Shown: in pieces, positions 33,488 to 46,800 of the stretch
How the letters are laid out: the number at the start of each line of letters is the position of its first letter
Position numbering within the stretch: position 1 is the stretch's first letter
DNA from: Chimonanthus salicifolius
Taxonomy: Eukaryota > Streptophyta > Magnoliopsida > Laurales > Calycanthaceae
NCBI GenBank assembly: GCA_013350335.1
Contig: CM023539.1
Coordinates: forward strand, 33,094,631 to 33,158,630
Length of the DNA: 64,000 bases
Direction: 5' to 3'
Translations under genes and position numbers: made by a program
The notes under the pieces: generated by a model
The model's database searches: none
What the model was told of the DNA's origin: nothing
Seen by the model: only the letters and a program-made list of their open reading frames with translations

Positions 33488-34102
33488 TTTTGCACAGTGT
33501 AAATGATTATCTTTGCACCCAATGTTAGTCATATTTCCTATCTTGCCCCCACTTCTCACCGGCGGAAATTCTGGCGGAAAAACCATAATGCCCTACAATG
33601 TCTCCGGCAACCATTTTTTCTCTCTCTTCATTTATCATAATTCTTCTGCTTACATCAAATTTCTGATAAAAATTTCATTTTGATCGATATTTGTCAGATT
33701 GATGAAAACTTAAATTCATTTTGATGGATATTTGTCAGATTGATAAACTATTAAGTAAATGTTTTGATTAATTCGTCGTTTGCTTATCTGATGTTACCAT
33801 TTTCAACGGAGTCATCCATCAGTCCTTACTCTGTTCTGAACAGCCTTCTCTGATCTTCATTCCTTGGCCGCGGAGACGGAAGTGTTCGACTCTTCCACGG
33901 CCCTACCATTGCGGCGGATTTAAGAAATTACAGGTGTGTATGAGAGTAGAACTCTTGATTCCTTAATCTTTGGAGTTCGAAATGATTTCAAATTCCATAG
34001 ATGTAACAATCTTATCCTGCTTCGTTTTGAATTCCATTTTTGAAATATTTACGTCTCTCCTTTCCTATCTATCTCCAGACTCAAATCGAGTTTTTCTATC
34101 TT
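33488..34102 (+). promoter_or_regulatory. Upstream region of the protease gene
   Basis: No frame or repeat is recognised. It holds pyrimidine-rich and AT-rich stretches and a short GC-rich segment at about 33860-33935 that ends ATTACAGGTGTG and could be a splice-donor context, so an upstream non-coding exon is possible but unsupported. Confidence 0.35.
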
Positions 34103-34131
34103 TAAATATATATATATATATATATATATAA
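34103..34131 (+). promoter_or_regulatory. Candidate TATA region of the protease gene
   Basis: A run TTAAATATATATATATAT... ends 56 bases before the ATG at 34188. Its position suits a TATA box with transcription starting about 34140-34160, which would leave a short leader. An AT microsatellite can look like a TATA box by chance. Confidence 0.45.
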
Positions 34132-34187
34132 CTGAAGACAGAGCCCAGAGACACTCTTTGGGCTGCTGCTTGAGAACAAGGAAGTAA

Positions 34188-37100
34188 ATGGCGATTTTCA
34201 GGCCTTCTACTTGTCTTGTATTTTCCTTTCTCCTCTTCTCTCTGCTGCAGAGTCTAGCTTTTGCTGTTAAAAAGGCAAGCCTAGCATTCAACGTTCTTCC
34301 TCTCTCTTTGTATAAACATGTAAATAATTGTATCGAGTGTATTTGTGTGGATGAACTCTCATCCACAAGTACTTTGTAAAAGCCCAAGATGGAAAATGGA
34401 CGAGCAAGATGGTTGCTTTCTCTTTCAACATTTTTAGTGATGTTTAGTTCATTTTCTTTTCTTCTTTTAATCACTTCTAGTACTTTTTCTTTCCTCAATT
34501 TTCTTCTTTTCTGCTTCTGATTGAATCACATTTTCTAGGTCATCTTGCTTTTATTCATTGTTATCATTATCTTTTTAATGGCACTGATTAGCTCTGTTTT
34601 TGTGCAGTCCTATGTGGTGTACCTAGGAGCTCATTCCCATGGTCCCACTGCTAATTTTGTGGATTATGAGCGGGTGACAGATTCTCATTACGAATTCTTG
34701 GGCTCTTTCTTGGGAAGGTGAGATCATTTATTCATGCGTGTGTATGCTCTGTTTGTGTCTTCTCTGTGTTAGACAATCAAGTACATTATTAATCACTTGT
34801 AAGAACACCAATTTTTGAGGCTTACATAGCAAGGAGTTGTATTAGAACACCAATCTAATAGAAGATAAATAGAAATTTCTTTTCAAAATTAGATCTACAG
34901 AAGTTCTTCTATTTAGTACAATTAATAAGATTAGACATGAAAAGCTAGATGTAATAAGTGGCACATCTACACATTGTATTCTTGTGCTATTTGGAATATA
35001 TGTTAATTCGACTGACTGTCAAGTGGACATTTAAGCAAAAGGGTCAGTTTCACCCACTTTTCCACTAGAAGTTTCCACCAACCAAAGAATCAATCAGATA
35101 TTTTTCTCTCTTTTCCTGTTTATTTAAAAAAAAAATTGAAAAACATTATAGAAAATAAAAAAAAATTGGACTTTATAGATTTGTATTTTTTTCGTCAAGT
35201 AGTTGTTAATTACATGTTAGTAGGTCTAGCGAGGAACTGGAACTTCAATAGTACAAATCATCGAAAAAGAGTTTAAAATCGTGTTTTTTTAGAGGTAAAA
35301 TCCGAATAAATGAATTTGGGAAAAGTATAAAGGAAAGATAGTGGGAAGTTCTCTGATCAATCCCCTCTAAACACAAAAGAGTTCAAAATTGAGAGATTTA
35401 TATATACTTCATAGGTGGTGGGACACTTAGATACCTTCGTCGACCACTTTACAGACGGCCAAAGTGCTAAAACCTTGTGAATGGAAATCCCTATTGCATA
35501 CTTGATACCCACGTCACGCCTGCCATTGCGGCCCATTGCTGCACGACCCGGTGGTCCCAATATGCATCAAAACATATCAGTGTTTAAAAATCCTGATACG
35601 CACCATATCAGTTTTTTTTACCTTTGATCTAGACAACTGTAGTATTTGTTCCTGTTTTCATTTCCAAAAACCCAGTAACTACAATAATTCTTTTAGTGTT
35701 ATTATTATTATTGTTATTTTCTATCTTTGAAAAGTTTTCAAAACAAGGAAGAAACATAAAAGACAAACTATAGAATAATAGCTTATATATTCTTCCAGCA
35801 AGAGAGAGTCCTACAAGGAACAAAGTAGAAATCATAGCAAAGTAAATTATACAACCTCTCTCACGACGATTTTTTTTTTTTTTTTTAAATCAAGGTATCG
35901 AACACTTTTAAACACTTCACTAATATTTGGAGCATGTACAAATCTCCAAAATATATTATTCAAAAGTCCACGGTGGTGATTTTTACCATTGTCACAAATT
36001 ATGATTTTGAAATATTAAGAGTGATTAGTAGTATGAGAATATTTTTAAGTTCTCAGATTTTTACAAAAAAATTACGAGAAAATCTTGTGAAACATATAAT
36101 ATTTCAAAAATAATAAAATAAAAATTTTAATAAGAAATTTACTAGTAATTTATAGAGATATTATCGCGATATTACCATTTATTATATTTTTAATATGATT
36201 TTATCAAGAATTTACCATTATGTCGATAAAAATACATTATTAACGCGAAATTGGTATTTTGCTGATAAAAATATGATAAATTTGAAAATATCGTTGATAT
36301 TTATGACATTGATTGAAACCAATAGTTATACGAAAGACGAAAGGATGGTCAATATCCTTTTTCCATTGTCAGCTACATTTAATGATTACCATACACTTGA
36401 TAGTGTTCATACAATTTGCATTATTAGTGTATATATATCACAAAATTAAGGCATACGGTTCATACAATTTCCAATAACAAAAATGGTTTCAACTTAAGAA
36501 CTTAATAGGAGTTAGGATTGCTTCTCACAGATGTTGCTCGATCTAGAAAACTGTAGTAGTTGTTGTTCCTGTGGTGATGATCGTTGCCAGTATTCAGCAA
36601 ATTTATGCAAATAAGTGCTTTTATTTTTACTTCTTGACACAAGAAAACAAGTGCTTTCTTGTTGCACTCACAAAGAAGTTAATACTTTTATTGCCAAAAC
36701 CCCGAAAACCACAATAATTGTTCTTTTAATGTTATTATTATTGTTATTTTCATCTTCGAAAAGTTTTCAAGACAGGAAAAAGCTGAAAGCACAAATTATA
36801 GAATATATATATATATACTTCTAGCAACAATCCTACCAGCAACAAAATAAAACCATAGATAAACAAATCAACCAACCTCACTTAGAACCTTTGTTTCTTT
36901 TAAACCAATGTATACAAACTTCTTTATTCATATTCACCGAGTAAAATTATAGAAAGTAACCCTTTTTTGAATTGAGAGTAATTTGAACCTATAATCTCAC
37001 CCATCAGTTCAGAGCTTGACCATCAAACTAACCCTCACAGAACCTTTATCGATGCAAGTCGCCAAAGAAACCATTTAACAAAAGTTCAAGATGAGGAGCA

Positions 37101-37772
37101 TCTTACAGCAGGGTCTTCCTTTCTTTTACTAAAGATAAGAATGCAATTAATGAGTACATGCATCAAGTGTAAACAAGCCTTAAATCAAAACGTTCCGTCT
37201 ATAATGTAAATTTTTCCTCCGATAAATGATAAGTGAATAATTAACTTCTGTTTGTTCTTTTAATTCGATTAAAGAACATATCCTAGTTTTGACGACTTTC
37301 AAGTGCACTGCAGTAAGGAGAAGGCAAAAGATGCAATGCTCTACTCCTATACAAGACACATTAACGGCTTTGCAGCAGTTCTTGAGGAGGAAACAGCAAA
37401 TGATTTATCAAGTGAGGAAGAATTTTTCAATCTATATATCTTTTTTATTTGCTTTTTATTGTTAAATGTTAATGATTCTCACTCAATCTCTCTCTCTAAT
37501 TTTTCCATTTATTGTAGAACATCCCAAAGTTATATCAGTTTTCTTGGACAAGGGGAAAAAATTACAAACAACCAGATCTTGGTCATTTCTTGGATTGGAG
37601 AATAATGGTGTAATTTCGGAAGAATCACTATGGACGAAAGCAAGATTCGGTGAAGATGTAATCATAGCAAATCTCGACACTGGTAACTTAATTTTTCTTA
37701 ACATCGGCCATCGTTTCAATTTCGTTTCTGCCATGTATATTCCATTGTCAATTGGCTTCAATATGAACTAAA

Positions 37773-37816
<44 letters not shown>

Positions 37817-40800
37817 AAAACCTCTATAATGTAATATAGTTAGGATCATAGTATATATATCATATTATAGAGGTTAAATTAGAAGGTCTAGCAGTATTCC
37901 TTTTTAAAATTCTCCTTAAAACTCACGATCATTAAAATGTCCTTTCAACTTCTCTTTGTAGAACAAATCACTCCATTCATTCTTAAACAGTTCTCATTCA
38001 TTGATAACAGAGTCACTGCATTGTCCCAAAAAATGATGAAGTTTATCTAGAAGTCCATCTCAGATTACTTTTCTAAAAAGTTTAGATGATATAGTTTGTG
38101 AGGTGCTTAGTTACTTTTGCATTAATTTATATTCTGAATAGATAGAATATTACTTTATAAAATGGTTAGGACCGTACATTATTTTTATTCTAAATGTACT
38201 AAATAATAAGTTAGAGATATTTATTACATTTTGTATGAGCTCGAGGTTGAGATCAACCCTCGATAAATAAGGATAAATGAGGGTAATTATCACCCTTATA
38301 AATAAAATGCTTGATTCCTTTTCACTACCTGAGTCGAGTTGTCATCTGATCGTTTCACATTTCGCCATTAATAATCATCTGAGCAATAGAGTTGTGAAAA
38401 AAATCTTATCTAAATGAAATAAATTTGTTTAGATTCATCAATGGCCTATCATATCATTTAATTATAAAATTAAATTAAAAATAAAACTTCACATAAGGCT
38501 AAGAAATTAGATCGCCGTATTACGAGACAGATTTTAAAATCTTCTAAAAGTCTCTATCTAGTCATTTGTTTTTGTAATCTTATATCAAATAAATAAGATA
38601 TTTTTTAAATATACTTTTACAAAATTAAGTGGATCTTATAATACATTTAAATAGTAGGGTCCATGACAATGAATAAAGACGTGCCTTCTTAGTTCTTCTT
38701 TTATCTAAATGTTATTAATATATGTAATTGATTGAAGTCATTTCTAGAATTGATGACTACAACGGTGGTTTTTATAATATGGAATACCAAGTTTATATTT
38801 TTTTTCTTTCTATTTTTTATAATTAAGCTATGAAAAATTACACAAGTATTCTTTATTATAAAAATTACTAGTGTTTCCATTGAGTGTTCGTATTGAATTA
38901 TATGGTTATATTTTTTTGAATTGTATATTTATATTGTTATGTGAATTGTAATATGCTAATGCTGAATAGCTATTGACTTTGAATTGGAGGGATGTAGGTG
39001 TGTGGCCAGAGTCTGAGAGCTTCAATGATCACCAAATGGGACCAATTCCATCAAAGTGGAAAGGAATATGTCAGAATGAAACCACAGCTGGAATTAAATG
39101 CAACAGGTATAAAACAAAAATGTCATTCTTCATGCTATTGATCATAAATAAATAGTCACAAATAGTAAAATATTGCTTTGACTATTGCTAATATTAGAAT
39201 ATTTTTAAATTTTCATATTTATATCGAAAAATTAACAAGAAAATTTAATGAAGAATATAGATATTTAAAAATGATAAAAAATAACAAATGAAAATATTAA
39301 TAAAATAAAATTTTAATACCATTAATGAATAACAAATAATAAATTAGGGAAAAAAATTTCTTTAAAAAGGCCATATTATCAATCTAGAGAGGATCGGCCT
39401 GACGCTCAAGAAGCTCCTCTCGTGAAAGGAGGTCTTGAGTTCGATTCACGCTCAACTCTTCTGGGCCACTCTCCATGGAGCTACTCCTCATCGTTTGGAC
39501 CCAATATGTGTGTGTAGGGAGGTGTGCACATGTCCCAAAGGATTTAGTCGAGTACAACCTCCTACGAGTGAGACATGTCTAGACACCTTTCGTCATAAAA
39601 AGAATTATTAGGAATTTATTAGGATATTATCATGATATTATCATTTATCATGTCTTTGACCCAATTTTCTTGAGAATTTATCGTTACAATTATAAATACA
39701 CATTATCAATGAGGTAATGATCTCTTGCCGATAAAAATGAGAAAAATTTAAACTTATCACGAATATTTGAAACATTAATCGCAAATTGAATATTTGAATT
39801 GATTGCTTACTAGGCTTTTTGTATGGGAATTTGCGATTAATATTTCAATTATATATTAATAACCAATTCCCAAGAAACTCTAATCATAATTAATTGAGTG
39901 ACAACTGCCAAATTTTAACATTTTATTAATTTATTAGAGGAAATAATTTCATTATAGTAGATTAAATATTGTTAATATTATATAAAAATAAATTATATTT
40001 TAAAAATTGTATTTATTTAATTCAAACAGACTCTAATAGTAGATAATTGAGTGGCAACAACCTTATTTTAACAATTTATTACAAAAAATAATTTCATTAA
40101 AATATATCTAATATTGTTAGTATTATATAAAAATAAATTTTATTTTTAAAATTTTTATTTATTAAATTTAAACAAATAAATTTGTGTTTAGGAAGTTGAT
40201 TGGAGCGAGGTTCTTCAAGGCCGCCTACGAGTATTATGGTGGTCCAATTGAGCCATCTTTGTTAAGTCCACGCGACTACAATGGCCATGGGACCCACACC
40301 CTATCCACCACTGGAGGACGAATGGTGCCCGCAAGCATCTATGGCTGTGCAAACGGAACGGCAAAGGGTGGATCTCCCAATGCACGTGTTGCCATGTACA
40401 AGGTTTGCTGGAAGCCGACCAGTAGAGGTGAGTGCTTCGAGTCTGATATCCTGGCCGCCATCGATTTGGCGATTAGTGACGGTGTTGATATCATATCGGC
40501 ATCACTCGTTTCATCCCCTATCGATTATTTCTCTGATGGGCTTTCAATTGGGGCATTCCATGCTATTGTCAATGGGGTCACCGTTGTTTGTGCGGGTGGA
40601 AATGATGGCCCCACTCCAGGGACAGTCACTAATGTTGCCCCATGGATCATTACGGTTGGGGCCAGTACTATTGATAGAAGTTTTGAATCTGATGTTATTC
40701 TTGGAAACAACATGATTTTCAAGGTATGAAAGCATCATCGTCATAGTCATTATTCTTGTGAATTTCATTGTTATAAGAACTGTTTCTAATGATCAACTAT

Positions 40801-43800
40801 GCAGGGGGCAAGCCTTGCTGAAAGCTCTCTTGAAAAGAAGCTTTATCCGCTGATCAATGCTGCCGATGCCAAGGCTGCCAATGCCAGTAGTCAAGAAGCG
40901 TAAGATATCTAATTTCTTGTTTTTTTGCCATTTTGTTTGAATTTCAAACAAATGCCTTTCTCTGCTGTGTGCTGAATGTTTTTAAGAGAAATTAAAAAGA
41001 ATGTTACTTGATGCTTTTTAGTGCCCTATATCGACATTTGAAATGATCAATATCCCATGTGACGGCCTGAAAATACTCTTATTTGAAGGGAGCCTATAAT
41101 GGAATGACTTTGAATCCTGCAAATACTCTTTTTCAGGTGTCTTTTTCCCATTGTTAAATGATGTAGGACGTAAGTCGAAGGTCGACCTTGACCTAAAACC
41201 CATCTCCCACATGTACCACCTCTCACAAGTGAAAACACCAAAATCCTATCCAAGGTGCATTTGTCTTTCCCACAAACACCAAAATTCCATACACAGTGTG
41301 TCGGTCATATCCTACTGAGAAACTTCTCTTTGAAACTGTTATGTACCCGCTCCCGCCATTCTCTTCTCACGCGTTGAAGAGGGAATTTGGCCGAAGATTG
41401 TGGGGTAGTTGCAGTCAAGCCACTTTTGATTTTCTAGCTTGCAAAGAGTTGTTGGTGTTTTTTTTAGATTTGTCTTTCATAATTATTTGTGATCTCCTCC
41501 TTGATTGAAGTTAGGACTCTTTATTTACTGTTTGGAGTAGCAAATAATATATAAACAACTTTTATCTTTTCCTGAACTCACGGAGTGAGAAGCTTGAATG
41601 TCCTCAAAATCGTCCCACCCTATCTTTTTTTTTTCCCCTCTATTTTCTTCTATAATCTATTGTTACAGATCCCTATCAGGCACCCAAATCACAGCAAGCA
41701 CCTTGTACGAGTATTAGAAAATCGATCCTTCAAATGGCTAAAGCTACTGAACAGACTGACCGTGGAGATTGCCCCTTGAAACGTTTTCCCATGGCCTAGC
41801 GCACGAACAAGGGGACACCTCTGGGATACAGTCATTGGTCCGAGGGTCTCATACAGTTGGAGGAGACACGAGCCATGCTATTACCACACACATGGCAAGG
41901 CTTGAGTTCCAGCGATTCGATGGGTTCGACCCATGTGGCTGGATCTACAGGGATGAGTAGTTTTTGTCCACCAACAAACCCAAGTTTCCCAAAAGTTAAT
42001 GCTGTCACCTTTCCATCTCGAAGGGAAAGCTCTTCAGTGGTTTCGTTAGATGGAGAAGTCTAACACCATTGCTAGTTGGGAGGATTCTTCCCGCGGCCTA
42101 CTCATTTGATTTGGGTGTTCTTTGTACTAGGATCCCACTCCCACACTCACAAAATTGCGACAAATTGCTAAGGTGGATGACTAATAGACCTGTTTCGAGG
42201 AATTAGTTAACTGTAAGGACATCCGATTAAGTGTCGAGATGTTGAAGCCACACACCCTTTCTGATGCAATCAGACTGGCTCACTTGCAAAAAGAGAAGTC
42301 AACGCACGACGGAGGAGACCACGTTTTCATGCGGGGAGATCAAGCAATTCTTCAAACATGGCCCATCCTAAACCTCCAACACCCATAATAAAGAAGCTAA
42401 CTCTGATGGAGATGAAATAAAGAAAAGCTAAATGTCTAAGTTATAATTGTGATGAAAAATTCACTACGGCCATAAATGTTGAGTGCAAAATTTATTTCTC
42501 ATGGTGGAGAGTTGGCCTGAAGACGTAGAGGAAAATGGAGGGCTTGACGAGCCCAACGAGGACATTGATGGGGAAGTTGATCACACTACACCACCAGAAA
42601 TCTCACCACATGCCATCTATAGAAGCTAGGCTCCTCAAACCATGTGAGTAACGGGAAGTTTGAATCGAGTTGCTGTGGCGATCCCTATTGACACTTGAAG
42701 AACCAACAACTTTATAAGTCCACATATTGCTAAGAGGTTGGCTTATCTATCATGACAGATACGAAGTTTGAAGTAGTCTTGGCTAATGGAGACCGGATAC
42801 ACTGCATCTGCAAATGCATTGGAGTACAACTAAAGCTACAAGGGATCACCATAGATGCGGACTTTTATTTGTTACCTCTAGGAGGGTATGATGTGGTGCT
42901 GAGGGCCAATTGGTTACAGAACTTGGGTCCCATCTCTTGGGATTTTTCTCAATTGACCATGGAATTCTAGGAGCGGGGTCATTTACATATATGGCGTCGG
43001 GAGGATAACAATGGGTTGCGGTATGCTAAAGAGGGAAGGGTGAAAAAGTTAAGCCCTACACATAACCTGAGTTTTCTATTATAAATCTTCTCCATCACTC
43101 ATTCCCAAGATGAGACAGTGCATATGCAATACCCCTACAGATTGAGCATCTCCTTGCTATGTGCACAGACATATTTGGTGAGCCACATGGCTTACATCAC
43201 TCTGATCACCACATATCCCTCATTCTTGAAAGCAAGTTGGTAAGTGTGGCCATACATATATCCTTATTATCAAAAGTCTGAAATTGAAAAAGATAGTACA
43301 AGAGCTCCTGTAGGATGGGGTCATATGCCCAAGCCAAAGCCCATTCTCATCTCCAGTTCTTTTAGTCTGCAAGAGTGATGGGTCTTGGCATATACGAGAA
43401 CCATCGGTGATGCAGAGCAGCACATTTTTATTTATTATCATTATTGTAATTTGTTTATTATTTGGTATACGATTTTTTGTTTAATTGAGGTTATTTTAGT
43501 AATTCTTGTAATTAGCATATTTTGGCCATTTTGTTGTTTTAGTCTTTACAAATACTTTGGAAACCCTCATTAGAGTTAATTTTTAATGACATTGAATAAT
43601 GGAATGTGTTAGTACCCTGGCTTTGCCGAGTCCCTAAGTTTGTCAATTGTATGACTCGTGAAGAAGCACTTACTAGAAGTTTAAAGAACTTAAGGTGATC
43701 AAGAAAGAAGATCATGCTCCACCGGATTGAAGCGCATCGTTATGGCAATAACAAAAACAGGTATGTGGCCATAGATGCCTTTAGGTGGAAACCACACCTT

Positions 43801-46800
43801 AGAGAGGACCATCCCTAGGCTTAGTTGCATACGTTGGTAATGAACATAATAAGCCTAGAGAGGAAGCTTGACAATGAATTGGAAGTGAACTTGGAAATAT
43901 GAATTAAGTTCACTGTCAGCTCGATCAGTCGGTTCTCACCGACCCTTCGGTGGAGACATGATCGACCCATCGTGGTCATAGACTGGTCAGCCAGATTGAT
44001 AGAGGTTCTGGGTCATAGAACTGTCATTCTGGTTAAGCCTCTGATCGAGAGTCTCGTATGCACCGACCCCTCGGTGATGAACCTAACGACCCCTTATGGT
44101 CAACGACTCGTCGATAAAAAAACTTGTGAGTTCTGGACTTTGAACTCAAGTGGGCTCTCAAGAAAACAGACATCTCGGTATTTCAAGACCGATAGAGAGC
44201 AGCAGGACCGACCCCTCGGTAAAGGGCGACAGGTCGTTCTGGGTAGGACAAGTTTCGGGACATGAAACTTTGTATGCATGGTGTTGCCCCAGATCAAGTC
44301 CCTCATATGGACCGACCTCTCGGTGCCATAACTGTCGACCCATTGGTGAACCGACCTATCTACCGGGAAGTAATTATACCGTTGGGAGTTCATTTAATGT
44401 GCAACGGTTGAGTGGTTGAACGGTAATAAATATGAACACCACCCATTGGTGCCATCGATCTGTCGTTACTAGACAATTTGAAAAATTGTGTTACCTCCTC
44501 TATAAATATGAGAGCTCTGTGATCATTTAATCATCTTCCTTTAACTGAGAAAATTCATATACTTTAAGGAACGATCAACTCTCTTGTGCCTACACCTGAG
44601 AATCAAATACAACCAATCTATTGATTGAGTTAATGAAAGAGAAAAAGAGAGGACATAATCAGTTTCCTAATCACCTTGAAATTGTGATTGCTCAATGACG
44701 GCTAGAAGGTGGAGCGTCGAGATTAAAATCAGGCACACATTGGGTGGATCTTTGAGAAGCACACATCTTCGAGAAAGAGCTACAAGGTAAGTGCTTCTTG
44801 GTTTTAATTTTGTTTTAAAACCTTCATCATATAAAAGTGGATTAGGGAGGTTTGGCTCTAGGACTACTATAAAAAATCTAGAGCATCATCTCTGTCACAC
44901 GTGGTGGGTGGAATTCCCTGCCAAATCAAATAGGTGGAATTTCTCTTTTATATGTGGTGGGTGAAATTCCCAGCCGATTGAGTTAGGTGGAATTCATACT
45001 CTAATTGTAAGGGTGTAAATCTCCACTTAGTGAATTTGGGGATAGCGCAAAGTTGAGTTAGTCCTATTAGTGGATGTAGATTGGCTAACCAAATATTACA
45101 TATCTTGTGTCCTTTTGCTTGTGGTGTTAGAGCTAATTCTTTGTGTTGATTGCTTAATCACATTTGCTAACACAAACACACACTTGATTGTTATATCCAC
45201 TGCACTTAATTAATCAATCAAGTAATTTTTAAAAGGATCAACGATTGTTAGATTGACTTATTCACCCCCGCCTTTAGAGTCAATTGTGTTCTAGTACGAA
45301 GGGAAAACTTTCAGAATGAAAGAAATTCTCTGTGCCTCATGCGCGTGAAGCCTTAGTGAGAAATCAAGTTTGGTGAGAAGCCCTCCAAATCTGCCTCGGA
45401 AGGTGAGAAGCCTTCCAAGATCAAGTATCTATCTTCTACATCTTTTTCTCTTACCTTTTTTTTTTTTTACTTTTCTTGGTTGGAACCCTAGCCACCATCA
45501 TCTTCCCAGATCCTACCTTGGCTGCCGTGACTCTTCCTGATCCCTAAGACCCATCGTTAGTTTCTCCAACCACCCTGCCATCTCCACCAGTCCCAACCCC
45601 TTTTCTGCCTCTTCGTTATTGATCCTTGGTCCCATCGCCATCACCATAACCCTTCCTTGTACTTTTCGCCTTCCTTAAGGCCATCGCCTCACACTTTCTC
45701 ATTGTTATGTGCTTCTGTCCATCCCTTTCACCTATCGTTTTTGCCGCCACTACCTTTTGAGCCCACTTGGCCTTGCCGCTAGGCCTCTACCACTTTCCCT
45801 TTGTCCACCAGACCCTCACCTGTGTCCCTTGCTTCCGCCCTCCCCTTCATCTACTTCCCTTGTTTTCGCCAAGCACAGATCTGTCACCGCCCCGTTTCCA
45901 CAAAGAGACACCATAGTCCATACCTCCCATTCCCTTTTGGGACCATCTCACTTTCTTTTGTTTGACCACATTACCTATCAACCCTTTTGAATTATTCCAT
46001 TAATTAACTCAATTGATCTGTTATCCATCAAATTCGGGTCAAGCCTGAAGGCATTCACAAGACTGTTTTCCGAACTCAAGAGGGGCATTATGAATTCCTT
46101 ATACTATCTTTCGGCCTCACCAATGCACCTTTAACCTTCCAAAGTCTTATGAATGAACTATTTCGTACTTATTTACATAGGTTCGTCTTAGTATTTTTTG
46201 AAGACATTTTTGTTTACAGTGTCACTTGTGATGAGCATTTGCAACACTTGACAAACATCCTAGACGTCCTCTGAGCATTGGGGCAGTACTCACTCAGAGG
46301 GGACGACCAATAACCTATTTCATTAAGTTCTTAAAGGGGAAGTCATTCTTCTTGTCGGCCTATGAAAAAGAACTACTTGCCTTGGTGCTAGCAGTCATAA
46401 AAGGGAGACCTTACTTGTTGGGAAGAAAGCTTGTGATTAAAACAGATCAAAAGAGCTTGAAGTTCCTTTTATAGCAGAAGATCGACACTCCAATGTAACA
46501 ACAATGGATTTCTAAACTCTTTTGTTACGATTTCCATTGAGTATAGAAATGGCTCTTCAAATACCATGGCCAACGCCTTATCACGAAGCAGAGAGGAAGT
46601 AGAACTTTCAGCCATATCTACACCTATACCATATGGGTGGAGGAGTTACAATAGGAGCACTCGCACAGTGTGCATGTCCAACATCTCCTAGTACGTCTCA
46701 ATGAGGGAAAGGTGAATCCTACCTGTTATGCATAATACAAAAGCATTTTGTTCTTTAAAGGCAGATTCAATCTCTCACCTCACTCTTCTTTAAAATCTAA

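Noticed and set aside
33860..33935. Upstream non-coding exon of the protease gene ending ATTACAG|GTGTG
   Set aside because: Only a donor-like word supports it; no matching acceptor or conservation can be assessed here.
34049..34498. 149-codon minus-strand frame overlapping exon 1 of the protease gene
   Set aside because: Antisense shadow across promoter, exon 1 and intron 1 with microsatellite-derived residues; no family features.
37819..37875. Small foldback AACCTCTATAAT...ATTATAGAGGTT as a MITE
   Set aside because: Arms are only 12 bp and no target duplication is seen beside the (TA)n run; listed only as part of intron 4.
40281..40715. 144-codon alternative frame in the largest protease exon
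   Set aside because: Out-of-frame shadow of exon 6, whose own frame carries the catalytic His and the oxyanion Asn.
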